IMG/VR virus record: IMGVR_UViG_3300036768_001876 | Location: 1 to 23,144 of that record | Length of the DNA stretch: 23,144 nucleotides | Strand: one strand, 5' to 3' | DNA from: a virus | Shown: positions 1-7,019 of the stretch, piece by piece | Layout: the number at the start of each line of letters is the position of its first letter | Numbering within the stretch: the stretch's first letter is position 1 | Program-made: the position numbers and the translations under genes | The notes under the pieces: model-generated | Seen by the model: the letters and a program-made list of their open reading frames with translations, nothing else | The model's database searches: none | What the model was told of the DNA's origin: nothing

Positions 1-669
1 TCAGCGAAGCGTGATGATTGCGGCGGTCACGTTGCTGACTTTCCGGCAGCCGGACCGGCGTACCCAGTCTTCGGCCATGAACATCTGCACGAAGACGACC
101 AACGGCCCGCGCGCGTGGGAGGGATTCTTGTCGGAGAACAGCGGCGGAAACTGGAACGTCAATTCGCCGCCGGGCGGACGAACCGGAACGTTGGCATACC
201 ACATGGCCGTGACGGCGCGTCGCAAATCGGGGCGGAAATACTTGGCCTGCAGGGCGGCGTTCTCGATCGCCCGATGGGGTGGTCCGTCGATCTCGAATCC
301 GATCTTTCCCGACAGTGGCGTCCAGCCGTCGTAGTCGGATGTGTCGAATTGAACATCCGCCAGCCCTACCAGCGGCTCGGCGGTCAGATTGTGCATCGCC
401 GTTCCCGGCGTGTGCAGCTCCTGAAACAGCGATTGTGGATTGAAGTTCCATTCACGCAGTGCGCCCCGTGTCAGTTCGAGGACCACGAGTTCCCGGCCAT
501 CCCAGCGGCCCAGATAGCATTTACCGTTGGCGGTCAAACGCGGGCCGACGATCAGCGTGGCTTCGACACCTTCGTCGGCGGCCTGGTCCAGCAGACGCAG
601 GGCGTCGGCCTGCGCGGCGGGTTGACCAACCGTCGCACTCACCCAGGTTTTGGCCAGCGACAACGACAT
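1..669 (-). CDS. Hypothetical protein, 222 aa
   Basis: A complete minus-strand reading frame: ATG at 669, TGA at the window edge. I do not recognise the family. The protein is mixed alpha/beta in character, has no signal peptide or membrane segment, and has a relatively Trp/Phe-rich second half (WYANVPVRPPGG, FQFPPLFSDK) that suggests a beta-rich fold. Residue choice and sustained coding character on this strand make it more convincing than the overlapping plus-strand frames. It is divergent from the DUF1937 gene, with only 24 bases between the two starts, so any promoters overlap. I see no good Shine-Dalgarno upstream of the ATG, so the start is uncertain. Its role is unknown; position suggests accessory or early phage cargo. 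Confidence 0.7.
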   Translation of the reverse strand: MSLSLAKTWVSATVGQPAAQADALRLLDQAADEGVEATLIVGPRLTANGKCYLGRWDGRELVVLELTRGALREWNFNPQSLFQELHTPGTAMHNLTAEPLVGLADVQFDTSDYDGWTPLSGKIGFEIDGPPHRAIENAALQAKYFRPDLRRAVTAMWYANVPVRPPGGELTFQFPPLFSDKNPSHARGPLVVFVQMFMAEDWVRRSGCRKVSNVTAAIITLR

Positions 670-693
670 GATGTTTGAACGCGGAGATTACGG

Positions 694-1068
694 ATGATCT
701 ACCTCGCCAGCCCCTATTCGCATCCCGAACCCGTCGTGCGCGAAGTGCGGTTTCGCGCGGCGTGCCATGCGACAGCCCGGCTGATCGCGGCCGGCCACGT
801 CGTCTTTTCGCCCATCGTACATGGGCATCCGCTGGTTCACCACGGGCTGCCGACCGATTGGTCCTTCTGGGAGCGGTTCGACCGGGACCACCTGGTGCGG
901 TGCGACGAAGTGGTTGTGCTGATGCTCGACGGCTGGCGGGAATCGGTCGGCGTGGCGGCGGAAATCCGGATCGCGGAGGAACTCCGCAAGCCGGTCCGGT
1001 ATCTGGCCCCGGACGCCGCCGCCGTTCCGCCCACGTTGGCCCACGTCGCAGAGGAGGCCGCACGGTGA
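694..1068 (+). CDS. DUF1937 family protein (nucleoside 2-deoxyribosyltransferase-like fold)
   Basis: A 124-aa protein starting MIYLASPYSHP, the hallmark of DUF1937, a small phage/prophage family with the fold of nucleoside 2-deoxyribosyltransferases. Visible landmarks are the YLASPYS strand-loop at residues 3-9, FSPIVHGHP at 38-46, DWSFWERFD at 55-63, the VVVLMLDGW strand at 73-81 and the GVAAEIRIAEE helix at 86-96. This is the layout of enzymes that bind a nucleotide between SPYS and the GW..S.G..AE region. The family is usually described without a proven reaction; nucleotide or nucleotide-sugar hydrolysis/transfer is an inference. The start is supported by GGAG eight bases upstream. It converges on the minus-strand zinc-ribbon gene, with a hairpin between them. 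Confidence 0.88.
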   Translation: MIYLASPYSHPEPVVREVRFRAACHATARLIAAGHVVFSPIVHGHPLVHHGLPTDWSFWERFDRDHLVRCDEVVVLMLDGWRESVGVAAEIRIAEELRKPVRYLAPDAAAVPPTLAHVAEEAAR

Positions 1069-1088
1069 GGAAACGGGCGACCAACGAG

Positions 1089-1121
1089 AAAACGCCCGAA
1101 CGTGGCGAACGTCGGGCGTCT
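1089..1121 (-). terminator. Hairpin terminator between convergent genes
   Basis: Arms 1092-1103 and 1109-1119 pair over 11 bp with a one-base bulge and a GGCGA loop. Read on the minus strand, the stem is followed by TTTT and then CTCG, giving a short U-tract. This suits termination of the minus-strand zinc-ribbon gene, which ends 24 bases before it. The stem could also stop transcripts of the plus-strand DUF1937 gene, although the T-run is missing on that side. Confidence 0.5.
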
Positions 1122-1142
1122 GGGTCCGGGTCCCGCGCGGGG

Positions 1143-1427
1143 CTACCGCGCGGCCGGGTCGAACGTGATCCCGCAGGAGGCGCACCGGACCAGGTCGTCC
1201 TCCCACACGAGGCGGTCGACGTGCCGTTCCCCGCATTCGGGGCAAGCGCACTCCGGCGCGACCTCGTCCCGCACCGGCGGGTCGAGGCGGTCGGCGATCG
1301 CCAACAGCACCTCGACCAGGTCATCCGCATCAATTGCCCGCGAGCGGTAGCCGTCCGCGATCGCCTTCTGCACCGACACGGTGACCTCGCGGATGGCGTC
1401 GACCAGGGGTTGGTTGGGGTTCGTCAT
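1143..1427 (-). CDS. Small zinc-ribbon protein, 94 aa
   Basis: The first 55 residues form an acidic, helical segment. The C-terminus carries two Cys pairs, CPEC at 62-65 and CASC at 82-85, separated by 16 residues, as in a one-knuckle-pair zinc ribbon; an extra Cys sits at 60. The start at 1427 is supported by GAGGTG five bases upstream, which overlaps the stop codon of the preceding HARE-HTH gene (9-base gap), so the two are probably translationally coupled. It is the last gene of a three-gene minus-strand set. Zinc and nucleic-acid binding are plausible. The specific function is unknown and I cannot assign a named family. Confidence 0.8.
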   Translation of the reverse strand: MTNPNQPLVDAIREVTVSVQKAIADGYRSRAIDADDLVEVLLAIADRLDPPVRDEVAPECACPECGERHVDRLVWEDDLVRCASCGITFDPAAR

Positions 1428-1436
1428 CGCGGCACC

Positions 1437-1907
1437 TCAGATCTTAAAAAGTTCGGAGACCGCCTTCGGGCCGGGGGTCCCGTCCGGGGGCTTGGCGTCC
1501 CCCTTCTTGGCAGACTTCTTGCCCGCGGCCTTCGCGGCCGGCGCGGGGTTGGCGCTGGCTCCCGTTCCCTTGCGAGTGAACTGCCCGCGGTCGACCTTCA
1601 AAAACCGGGCCTCCGCCCCTTTGTCATTGATCTCCCGCAGGATGGCGGCGTAGAGCGTGGCGTGCGGCGTCTTGCCGCCGGGGCTGGTCCACAGTCCCTT
1701 CGCCGCCATCGCGTCGATCATGGCCTTGGTGTTCATCGGCTCCTTGGCGTCCGCCAGCACCTCGGCCGCGGCGTCCAGCGCGCTCATCTTGCCTTCGCGC
1801 TTCCGGGGGGCCTTGGTCTTCGGTTCGGCCTTCTTCGCCGCCTTCTTGGTGGCCTGGGGCTTCGCGGCCTTGGGGGCCTTCTTCGCGGTGGTCTTCGTCG
1901 TCGACAT
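1437..1907 (-). CDS. HARE-HTH winged-helix protein with Lys/Ala-rich tails
   Basis: A 156-aa protein. Residues 1-40 are an extremely Lys/Ala/Pro-rich histone-H1-like tail (repeats such as [10 protein letters not shown]). Residues 41-112 match the HARE-HTH domain pattern: [19 protein letters not shown], then [12 protein letters not shown], then [10 protein letters not shown] and a basic GQFTRKG end. A second basic, Ala/Pro-rich tail follows from 113. HARE-HTH is a winged-helix module found in bacterial restriction-related proteins, RNA polymerase delta subunit and eukaryotic chromatin proteins. A DNA-binding, chromatin-like or transcription-modulating role is inferred. The frame is open further upstream to 1991, but ATG 1907 is chosen because AAGGAG lies eight bases before it and the upstream sequence is not protein-like. 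Confidence 0.9.
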   Translation of the reverse strand: MSTTKTTAKKAPKAAKPQATKKAAKKAEPKTKAPRKREGKMSALDAAAEVLADAKEPMNTKAMIDAMAAKGLWTSPGGKTPHATLYAAILREINDKGAEARFLKVDRGQFTRKGTGASANPAPAAKAAGKKSAKKGDAKPPDGTPGPKAVSELFKI

Positions 1908-1987
1908 GGTTCGTCTCCTTCGGAAACGGGGGTCCAGAAACAAAATCAGCCGGCGGGCACCGCCCGTAGGGTGGTCCGGCCCGCTGG

Positions 1988-2209
1988 TCACTCACCACGC
2001 AGGATTCTGCGTCGGGCGTCGCGGGCCTTCTCCAAGGCCCCCTGCGCCGATTCGATTGCGAACACCAGGGCGTCCGCCGCCTCCATGTCCTCGCACTCGA
2101 TCGCCATCAGGTCGTTGATCTGCGTTCGCAGTTTCATCTGCAGGGCGTGCAGCGTCCGCAGGGCGGCGCAGTTCAAGGCCCGGGGTTGTTCGTCGCGGTT
2201 GGCGTTCAT
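1988..2209 (-). CDS. Small helical protein, 73 aa, unknown function
   Basis: A short, almost entirely helical protein with an alternating charged/hydrophobic pattern from residue 15 to the end ([16 protein letters not shown], then [23 protein letters not shown]), consistent with a coiled coil or helical hairpin. The start at 2209 has AAGGACC about six bases upstream. It is the first gene of the minus-strand set (73-aa protein, HARE-HTH, zinc ribbon) and is divergent from the small terminase gene. The roughly 116-base divergent gap should hold promoters for both directions; I see only a small inverted repeat there (CGTCG-TGG-CGACG at 2234-2246) and no convincing -35/-10 boxes. No family recognised. 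Confidence 0.7.
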   Translation of the reverse strand: MNANRDEQPRALNCAALRTLHALQMKLRTQINDLMAIECEDMEAADALVFAIESAQGALEKARDARRRILRGE

Positions 2210-2325
2210 GGTTGGTCCTTACGGGGTTCGGTGCGTCGTGGCGACGTGACATCAGTTACCTCGACGCGGGAACGACATCCACTCGGTTCCGCAGCGATTT
2301 CAGAGGAATTCCGCAGGTTCTTTCG

Positions 2326-2541
2326 ATGGCCGATGACCCCGACAAATCGCCCCTCCGCCCCACGGCGCTGTCGCTGCGCGACGCGGCGCGGTTGCTGTCG
2401 CGGACCGGGGGCCAGCCGATTTCGGTGGAGATGCTGGAGACGGACATCGCGGACGGAGCGCCGTCGAACCCGGACGGGACGATCAACCTCGTCCATTACG
2501 CCGCGTGGCTGGTGCAGGAGATGAACCGCGGTGGCGATTGA
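2326..2541 (+). CDS. Small terminase-like DNA-binding protein, 71 aa
   Basis: This short protein lies immediately upstream of the large terminase and overlaps its start by 11 bases, the classic small-terminase position. Its core (residues 18-66) reads as a small helix-turn-helix unit: LRDAARLLSRTGGQPIS, then MLETDIADGAP, then INLVHYAAWLVQEM. The same pattern occurs at the N-terminus of the large terminase in this window (RLL then YIAWLV), so the two share a domain. The protein is shorter than typical small terminases, which also carry an oligomerisation part, so packaging-site recognition is inferred. ATG 2326 is chosen because the conserved core starts just after it; the frame is open upstream to 2212, but that sequence does not look like protein. 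Confidence 0.75.
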   Translation: MADDPDKSPLRPTALSLRDAARLLSRTGGQPISVEMLETDIADGAPSNPDGTINLVHYAAWLVQEMNRGGD

Positions 2542-4798
2542 CCCCCGACAACTCGGACCGACGCAGCTCTGCCGCCTGCTGAACTCGACGCCGCTCGGCG
2601 AAGTGATCAGCGAGCGGCAGTTGCACCGGCACCGCACGCGCGCGGGGTTCCGCATCGGCGAGGGCCGGCACATCGACCTGTTCCGGTACATCGCCTGGCT
2701 GGTCGGACTGCGACATGCTCCGCAGCCCGATCCCACGGGCCTGACCGGCTACGACGCGATGAAGGAGCAGGCCCGCGCCCGCAACGCGCTCCTCTCCCTC
2801 TCCGGGCGGGACATCGGAGAGTTGCCGGCCGTCGTGAATCCCGACCGCAAGGCGCAGGCCGCCGCCAGCTTTCGGTTCTTCTGCGAGTCCTACTTTCCGC
2901 GGACGTTTCACCTCGCGTGGTCCCCGGACCACCTGAAGGTCATCGCTAAGATCGAAGAGGCGGTGTTGCACGGCGGCTTGTTTGCGCTGGCGATGCCCCG
3001 CGGCTCCGGCAAGACGACGATCGCGGAGTGCGCCTGTCTGTGGGCGATCCTGTTCGGGCACCGCGAATTCGTGGCGCTGATCGGCGCGAGCGAAGTGCAT
3101 GCGGAAGAGATGCTCGACTCGATCAAGATGGAACTCGACGGCAACGAAGCGTTGCTCGACGACTTCCCCGAAGCGGTGTTCCCGATCCAGTGCCTGGAAG
3201 GCATCGCCAATCGCTGCGCCGGTCAGCTCTACCAGGGGGAACGCACGCACATTGCATGGACGGCGAAAGAGATCGTATTGCCGACGATCTCCGGCTCGAA
3301 GGCGTCGGGGGCAATCATCAAAGTCGCCGGCATCACTGGGCGCATTCGCGGGATGAAATACAAGCGGGCCGACGGCCGCACCGTTCGGCCATCGCTCGTC
3401 ATTCTCGACGACCCGCAAACGGACGAATCGGCCCGCTCGCCGTCGCAGTGCGCCCAACGGGAAAGCATCTTGGCCGGCGCGGTGTTGGGCCTTGGTGGTC
3501 CCGGACGGAAGATCTCCGGCATCATGCCCTGCACAGTGATCCGCCCCGACGACATGGCCGACCGGATTCTGAACCGGGACAAGCACCCGCAGTGGCAAGG
3601 TGACCGGACCAAGATGGTCTACGCCTTCCCCACCAACGAAAAGCTCTGGCAACAGTACAGTCAGGTGCGGGCCGAGGCGCTGCGGAACGAACGCGGACTG
3701 GCCGAGGCGACGGAGTTCTATCGTCGGCACCGGGAAGCGATGGACGAGGGAGCGGTCGTCGCCTGGCCCGAGCGGTTCAACCCGGACGAGCTGTCTGCGG
3801 TCCAGCACGCGATGAACCTGCGGCTGCAGAACGAGGCGGCGTTCTTTGCCGAGTATCAGAACGAGCCGCTGCCAGAGAAAACGGCCGACGACGACCTGCT
3901 GACCGCCGATCAGATCGCGGCCAAGACGCACGGGCTGGACCGATGCGTGATCCCGCTCGGCTGCAACCACCTCACGGTGTTCATCGACGTCCAGCAGAAG
4001 CTGTTGTTCTTCGTCGTCTGCGCCTGGGAGGACGATTTCACGGGGTACGTCGTCGATTACGGCACCTACCCCGATCAGCGGCGGCCGTACTTCACGCTGC
4101 GGGATGCGATGCGCACGTTGTCCATGGCCGCGAAGGGGACGGGGCTCGAAGGCGCGATCTATGCCGGGCTGGAAACGCTGACGAACGACCTCATCACGAG
4201 GCGCTGGCGGCGGGACGATGGGGCGGAGCTGCGGATCGATCGCTGCCTGATCGACGCCAACTGGGGTTCGTCGACGGACGTCATCTACCAGTTCTGCCGG
4301 CAGTCCGCTCACGCCGGGATCGTGCTGCCGTCGCACGGCCGGTTCGTCGGTGCGTCGAGCCGGCCGTTCTCGGAGTACACCAAGAAGCCCGGTGACCGGG
4401 TCGGCCTCAATTGGCGCATGACGAACGTGGCCGGCAAGCGCGCCGTCCGGCACGTGGTGTTCGACACGAATTACTGGAAGTCATTCGTCCAGGCCCGCCT
4501 GCTGGTGGCGCAGGGTGATCCAGGTTGCCTGTCGCTGTTCGGCACGAACCCCGATGCGCACCGCTTGTTCGCGGAGCACCTGACGGCCGAGTACCGCGTG
4601 AAGACGGAAGGCCGTGGTCGGACTGTCGATGAATGGAAGATCCGCCCCGAACAGTCAGACAACCACTGGCTCGACGGCATCGTCGGCTGCGCCGTCGCAG
4701 CGTCCATGCAGGGCTGCATCCTGTTCGGCACCGATGAGCGGGACCGCAAGCCGCGCGAGCGCGTCCGACTGTCTGCCTTGCAAAGGAGCCGACGATGA
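2531..4798 (+). CDS. terL: Phage terminase large subunit
   Basis: A 755-aa DNA-packaging motor protein starting at GTG 2531, within the end of the previous gene. Residues 1-65 form a small HTH-like domain resembling the upstream 71-aa protein. The ATPase follows, with Walker A MPRGSGKTT at 155-163 and Walker B LVILDD at 289-294 followed by PQTDES. The nuclease half has acidic motifs in the expected order: TVFIDVQQK at 482-490, LIDANWGSSTDV at 573-584 and SDNHWLDGIVG at 709-719. These are the marks of an RNase H-like terminase nuclease that cuts concatemers while the ATPase pumps DNA through the portal. The nuclease spacing and DNHWLD motif resemble the GpA-like branch. The stop overlaps the next start (ATGA), indicating translational coupling. 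Confidence 0.95.
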   Translation: MAIDPRQLGPTQLCRLLNSTPLGEVISERQLHRHRTRAGFRIGEGRHIDLFRYIAWLVGLRHAPQPDPTGLTGYDAMKEQARARNALLSLSGRDIGELPAVVNPDRKAQAAASFRFFCESYFPRTFHLAWSPDHLKVIAKIEEAVLHGGLFALAMPRGSGKTTIAECACLWAILFGHREFVALIGASEVHAEEMLDSIKMELDGNEALLDDFPEAVFPIQCLEGIANRCAGQLYQGERTHIAWTAKEIVLPTISGSKASGAIIKVAGITGRIRGMKYKRADGRTVRPSLVILDDPQTDESARSPSQCAQRESILAGAVLGLGGPGRKISGIMPCTVIRPDDMADRILNRDKHPQWQGDRTKMVYAFPTNEKLWQQYSQVRAEALRNERGLAEATEFYRRHREAMDEGAVVAWPERFNPDELSAVQHAMNLRLQNEAAFFAEYQNEPLPEKTADDDLLTADQIAAKTHGLDRCVIPLGCNHLTVFIDVQQKLLFFVVCAWEDDFTGYVVDYGTYPDQRRPYFTLRDAMRTLSMAAKGTGLEGAIYAGLETLTNDLITRRWRRDDGAELRIDRCLIDANWGSSTDVIYQFCRQSAHAGIVLPSHGRFVGASSRPFSEYTKKPGDRVGLNWRMTNVAGKRAVRHVVFDTNYWKSFVQARLLVAQGDPGCLSLFGTNPDAHRLFAEHLTAEYRVKTEGRGRTVDEWKIRPEQSDNHWLDGIVGCAVAASMQGCILFGTDERDRKPRERVRLSALQRSRR

Positions 4799-4968
4799 GC
4801 GCGGCTCCGAAACCGACCTCCGAACCGAAGGGACTCGTCTGCCCGAGCTGCGGCTGCCGGCATTTCTACGTGGTTTACACTCGGCCCCGGGCGGAGAAGA
4901 TCGTGCGCCGAAAGGAATGCCGGCATTGCGGGCGGCGGGTGACGACGACGGAACGAGTTGCGGGATGA
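4795..4968 (+). CDS. NrdR-like zinc-ribbon mini-protein, 57 aa
   Basis: The ATG overlaps the terminase stop (ATGA) and has AAGGAG nine bases upstream. Two Cys pairs, CPSC at 16-19 and CRHC at 42-45, frame a basic segment (RPRAEKIVRRKE), followed by RRVTTTERV. That is the arrangement of the N-terminal zinc ribbon of NrdR, the repressor of ribonucleotide reductase genes (CP.CG, then IRRRREC..C..RFTTYERV). The ATP-cone domain of true NrdR is absent. It may be a phage regulator or a DNA-binding accessory of packaging; function is inferred. Its position, the basic surface and the intact Cys set argue that it is a real gene despite its size. Confidence 0.82.
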   Translation: MSAAPKPTSEPKGLVCPSCGCRHFYVVYTRPRAEKIVRRKECRHCGRRVTTTERVAG

Positions 4969-4997
4969 GCGGCCGGACCCGCTTTGTTTCTCTGGTT

Positions 4998-5043
4998 GGA
5001 CAAAAATACCAGCACAAGCGAAGATTTGCCGGTATACTTGTCC
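4998..5043 (+). promoter_or_regulatory. Inverted repeat, probable AbiEi operator
   Basis: Arms 4998-5010 (GGACAAAAATACC) and 5031-5043 (GGTATACTTGTCC) are inverted copies matching at 11 of 13 positions, separated by 20 bases. The pair is in an unusually AT-rich pocket directly before the antitoxin gene, and the right arm covers its -10 box. AbiEi antitoxins are known to repress their own operon by binding inverted repeats in the promoter, so this is most simply the autoregulatory operator. Binding itself is inferred. Confidence 0.6.
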
Positions 5044-5045
5044 GT
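5033..5045 (+). promoter_or_regulatory. -10 element of a probable leaderless promoter
   Basis: TATACT at 5033-5038 is a strong -10 match. It ends seven bases before the A of the antitoxin ATG at 5046, so transcription would begin at or next to the start codon. No Shine-Dalgarno sequence precedes that ATG. Together these point to a leaderless mRNA. The -35 region expected near 5010-5016 is poor (CAGCACA), so the promoter may be weak or rely on the extended region. Confidence 0.45.
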
Positions 5046-5672
5046 ATGGCTGCTGACCGAACCACCGCCGAAACTCGTCCGATCTCGCAGGCGCTCAAGG
5101 CGTTCCACGCGAAAGGGGGAATGCTCCGCACACGGGACGCCCTCAAAGCCGGAATTCATCCCCGCACCCTCTACGAGCTGCGGGATTCCGGTCGCATCGA
5201 GCAGCTCAGCCGGGGACTCTTTCGTCTGGTCGACGCCCCGGCGCTCGGCCATCCCGATCTGGTCGCCGTGGCACTGAAGATTCCCGAGGGCGTGCTGTGC
5301 CTCATCTCGGCGCTCGCCTGGCACGAGCTGACGACACAAATCCCGCATGAAATCTATGTCGCAATCCCTCGGGGGGCGGAAGCGCCCCGGCTCGACTATC
5401 CGCCGGTCCGGCATTTCTGGTTCAGTGGCCCAGCGTACTCCGAGGGGATTGAGACACACCAAGTCGACGGCGTTTCGCTGCGCGTCTACAGTCGCGAGAA
5501 GACCCTGGCCGATTGCTTCAAACATCGGAATCGGATCGGTCTCGACACCGTTCTCGAGGCGCTCAAGACCTATCGCCAGCGGGGACCGATCAACACCGAG
5601 GCACTGCTGCACTACGCCGAGGTCTGTCGGGTGAAGCGCGTGATCACGCCCTACCTGGAGGCGGTGCTGTGA
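5046..5672 (+). CDS. abiEi: Type IV antitoxin, AbiEi family
   Basis: A 208-aa protein with the two-part AbiEi plan. A winged-helix/HTH domain spans about 12-65 (GGMLRTRDALKAGIHPRTLY, then GRIEQLSRGLFRL), followed by the C-terminal antitoxin domain at 66-208 with the typical ISALAWHELT, IYVAIPRG, SREKTLADCFKHRN and EALKTYRQRG segments. Family members repress their own operon through the N-terminal domain and neutralise the AbiEii toxin through the C-terminal one, without a stable complex (type IV). The start at 5046 is chosen because family homology begins there and a -10 box sits just upstream. An in-frame ATG at 4965, overlapping the previous stop, would add 27 residues that do not look like protein. 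The stop overlaps the toxin's GTG start. Confidence 0.92.
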   Translation: MAADRTTAETRPISQALKAFHAKGGMLRTRDALKAGIHPRTLYELRDSGRIEQLSRGLFRLVDAPALGHPDLVAVALKIPEGVLCLISALAWHELTTQIPHEIYVAIPRGAEAPRLDYPPVRHFWFSGPAYSEGIETHQVDGVSLRVYSREKTLADCFKHRNRIGLDTVLEALKTYRQRGPINTEALLHYAEVCRVKRVITPYLEAVL

Positions 5673-6589
5673 CGGATCGACCCCTGCGGAATGTTGCCGC
5701 CTCCGTGCGGCAGCGGCTCACGAATGCAGCCAAACAAACCGGGCGTCCGTTTCAGGAAGTGCTGCAGTACTTCGCGATGGAGCGGTTCCTCTATCGGCTT
5801 TCCCTGTCCCCGCACAACGAGCGGTTCGTGCTCAAGGGAGCGCTGATGTTCAACGTCTGGGGCGCGCCGGCGTCGCGACCGACGCGCGACATCGATTTCC
5901 TCGCCCGGCTCAACAACAGCGTCGAAACCATCCTGCCGGTGATCCGCGACGTCTGCCAACAAGCGGTGGAGCCGGACGGCCTCGTCTTCGACGTCGACAG
6001 CATCGTCGGCCAAGTCATCAAGGAAGATGCCGACTACACCGGAGTGCGTGTGACGTTCCTTGCCTACTTGGAGAATGCCCGCATCCCGATGCAGATCGAC
6101 ATCGGGTTTGGTGATGTGATCGTCCCGGAGGCGGCGCTCACTGACTACCCTGTGCTGCTCGAATTGGCTGCGCCGCGATTGCGAGCCTATCCGCGAGAGA
6201 CCGTCGTTGCGGAAAAGTTCGAAGCGATGGTCAAGCTCGGGCAGCTCAACAGCCGTCTGAAAGACTTCTTCGACCTGTGGCTCTTGCCCCGCCAATTCGA
6301 GTTCGATGGGAAGGTGCTATCGACCGCTGTGACCCAGACGTTTGCGCACCGCAAGACGGCCATCACGCCGCAACCCGTAGCGCTCACGGCTGCGTTTGCC
6401 AACGACCCGATCAAGCAGACGCAGTGGAAGGGTTTCTTGCGGAAGTCGCGAATCGACATCGCCCCGCAGGACCTGCCCGCTGTGATCGAGGTGATCAGCG
6501 GGTTTCTGCTTCCACTGGCTGGCGCGCTCGCCGCTGGTCAGGAATTCACGTCGATCTGGCACCCGCCCGGTCCGTGGCAGAATGGGTGA
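5669..6589 (+). CDS. abiEii: Type IV toxin, AbiEii nucleotidyltransferase
   Basis: A 306-aa protein of the AbiEii/AbiGii family, starting at a GTG that overlaps the antitoxin stop by four bases. The four conserved motifs of the family are present: motif I with LKGAL at 55-59 and DID at 74-76 (the metal-binding acids of the nucleotidyltransferase fold), motif II/III QIDIGFGD at 142-149, YPRETVVAEKFEA at 174-186, and the final RLKDFFDLW at 196-204. All key residues are intact, so it should be active. Members act as bacteriostatic NTP-transferring toxins in abortive infection, and relatives modify tRNA. Here it sits in the middle of phage late genes, with its own promoter and terminator, so it likely serves superinfection exclusion or plasmid/prophage maintenance. 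Confidence 0.93.
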   Translation: MTDRPLRNVAASVRQRLTNAAKQTGRPFQEVLQYFAMERFLYRLSLSPHNERFVLKGALMFNVWGAPASRPTRDIDFLARLNNSVETILPVIRDVCQQAVEPDGLVFDVDSIVGQVIKEDADYTGVRVTFLAYLENARIPMQIDIGFGDVIVPEAALTDYPVLLELAAPRLRAYPRETVVAEKFEAMVKLGQLNSRLKDFFDLWLLPRQFEFDGKVLSTAVTQTFAHRKTAITPQPVALTAAFANDPIKQTQWKGFLRKSRIDIAPQDLPAVIEVISGFLLPLAGALAAGQEFTSIWHPPGPWQNG

Positions 6590-6601
6590 ACGGAACCGCC
6601 G

Positions 6602-6633
6602 ACGTCGGCACTTGCGAGGAAGTGCCGACGTTT
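6602..6633 (+). terminator. Hairpin terminator after the AbiE pair
   Basis: A perfect 12-bp stem (6602-6613 with 6620-6631) and a six-base loop GCGAGG, 13 bases after the toxin stop. The stem is followed by a short TT rather than a long U-tract, so termination may be partial. Its place fits the end of an independently transcribed toxin-antitoxin operon, while allowing late read-through. Confidence 0.55.
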
Positions 6634-6731
6634 CGTGACGCGCCTGCCGACAGTTCCACATCTGGAACGATCCCACCCATTCTGACGCTCGCTCCGTCAT
6701 TCCGCACCCCGGCCGGGTAGCTCTCCAGATA

Positions 6732-6748
6732 GGCGACAGGGTGTCGCC
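6732..6748 (+). other. Short hairpin upstream of the connector gene
   Basis: GGCGACA (6732-6738) and TGTCGCC (6742-6748) form a perfect 7-bp stem with a GGG loop, 15 bases before the start of the 65-aa gene. There is no T-run, so it is not a standard terminator. It could be an RNA processing or 5'-end stabilising structure for the head-gene transcript. A smaller inverted repeat, GTTCCA/TGGAAC, lies at 6653-6668. The 174 bases between the toxin and the next gene hold only these structures and the hairpin at 6602. Confidence 0.3.
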
Positions 6749-6763
6749 GCCTGAGAGACCCGC

Positions 6764-6961
6764 ATGGCCGACGACCTCGAACAGTCGATCCGCGAGAACG
6801 CCCAGCAGCCGGCGAAGACGTCGGTGGACTCGGTGAACGTCGAGCAGCATTCGCTGGCCGACCAGATCGAAGCGGATCGGTATCTCAAAAGCCGTGAGGC
6901 GATGAGATCGAAGCGCCTGGGCTTGCGGCTCACCAAGATCATCCCGCCCGGTTCGGACTGA
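6764..6961 (+). CDS. Small phage protein in the gpW (head-tail joining) position
   Basis: A 65-aa protein directly before the portal. In lambda-type phages this slot holds gpW, a 68-aa head-completion protein, and the size matches. The sequence ends with the DQIEADRYLKSREAMRSKRLGLRLTKI pattern, a helix then a basic strand, which I recall from small conserved proteins next to portals. Direct similarity to gpW is not evident, so the assignment rests on size and position. The start has GAGAG six bases upstream. Confidence 0.75.
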   Translation: MADDLEQSIRENAQQPAKTSVDSVNVEQHSLADQIEADRYLKSREAMRSKRLGLRLTKIIPPGSD

Positions 6962-7019
6962 CTCCGCGGCTTGGCGAGTTGCGGCAGGCGTAGGCCGGGT
7001 TCGGTGCGGCGAGGTAGGG

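Noticed and set aside
521-1333. Minus-strand frame of 270 codons opposite the DUF1937 gene
   Set aside because: Arg/Pro-rich low-complexity translation and conflict with the clear DUF1937 protein.
675-2249. Long plus-strand frame of 524 codons across the minus-strand small genes
   Set aside because: Arg/Gly-rich shadow of GC-rich genes; the minus-strand frames have zinc-ribbon and HARE-HTH motifs and good ribosome sites.
2483-4453. Minus-strand frame of 656 codons opposite the large terminase
   Set aside because: Antisense shadow created by GC-rich third positions; the plus strand has intact Walker and nuclease motifs.
4965-5045. Upstream in-frame start of the AbiEi antitoxin overlapping the zinc-ribbon stop
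   Set aside because: The ATGA overlap is attractive, but the extra 27 residues are unlike the family and cover the operator and -10 box; kept only as an alternative start.
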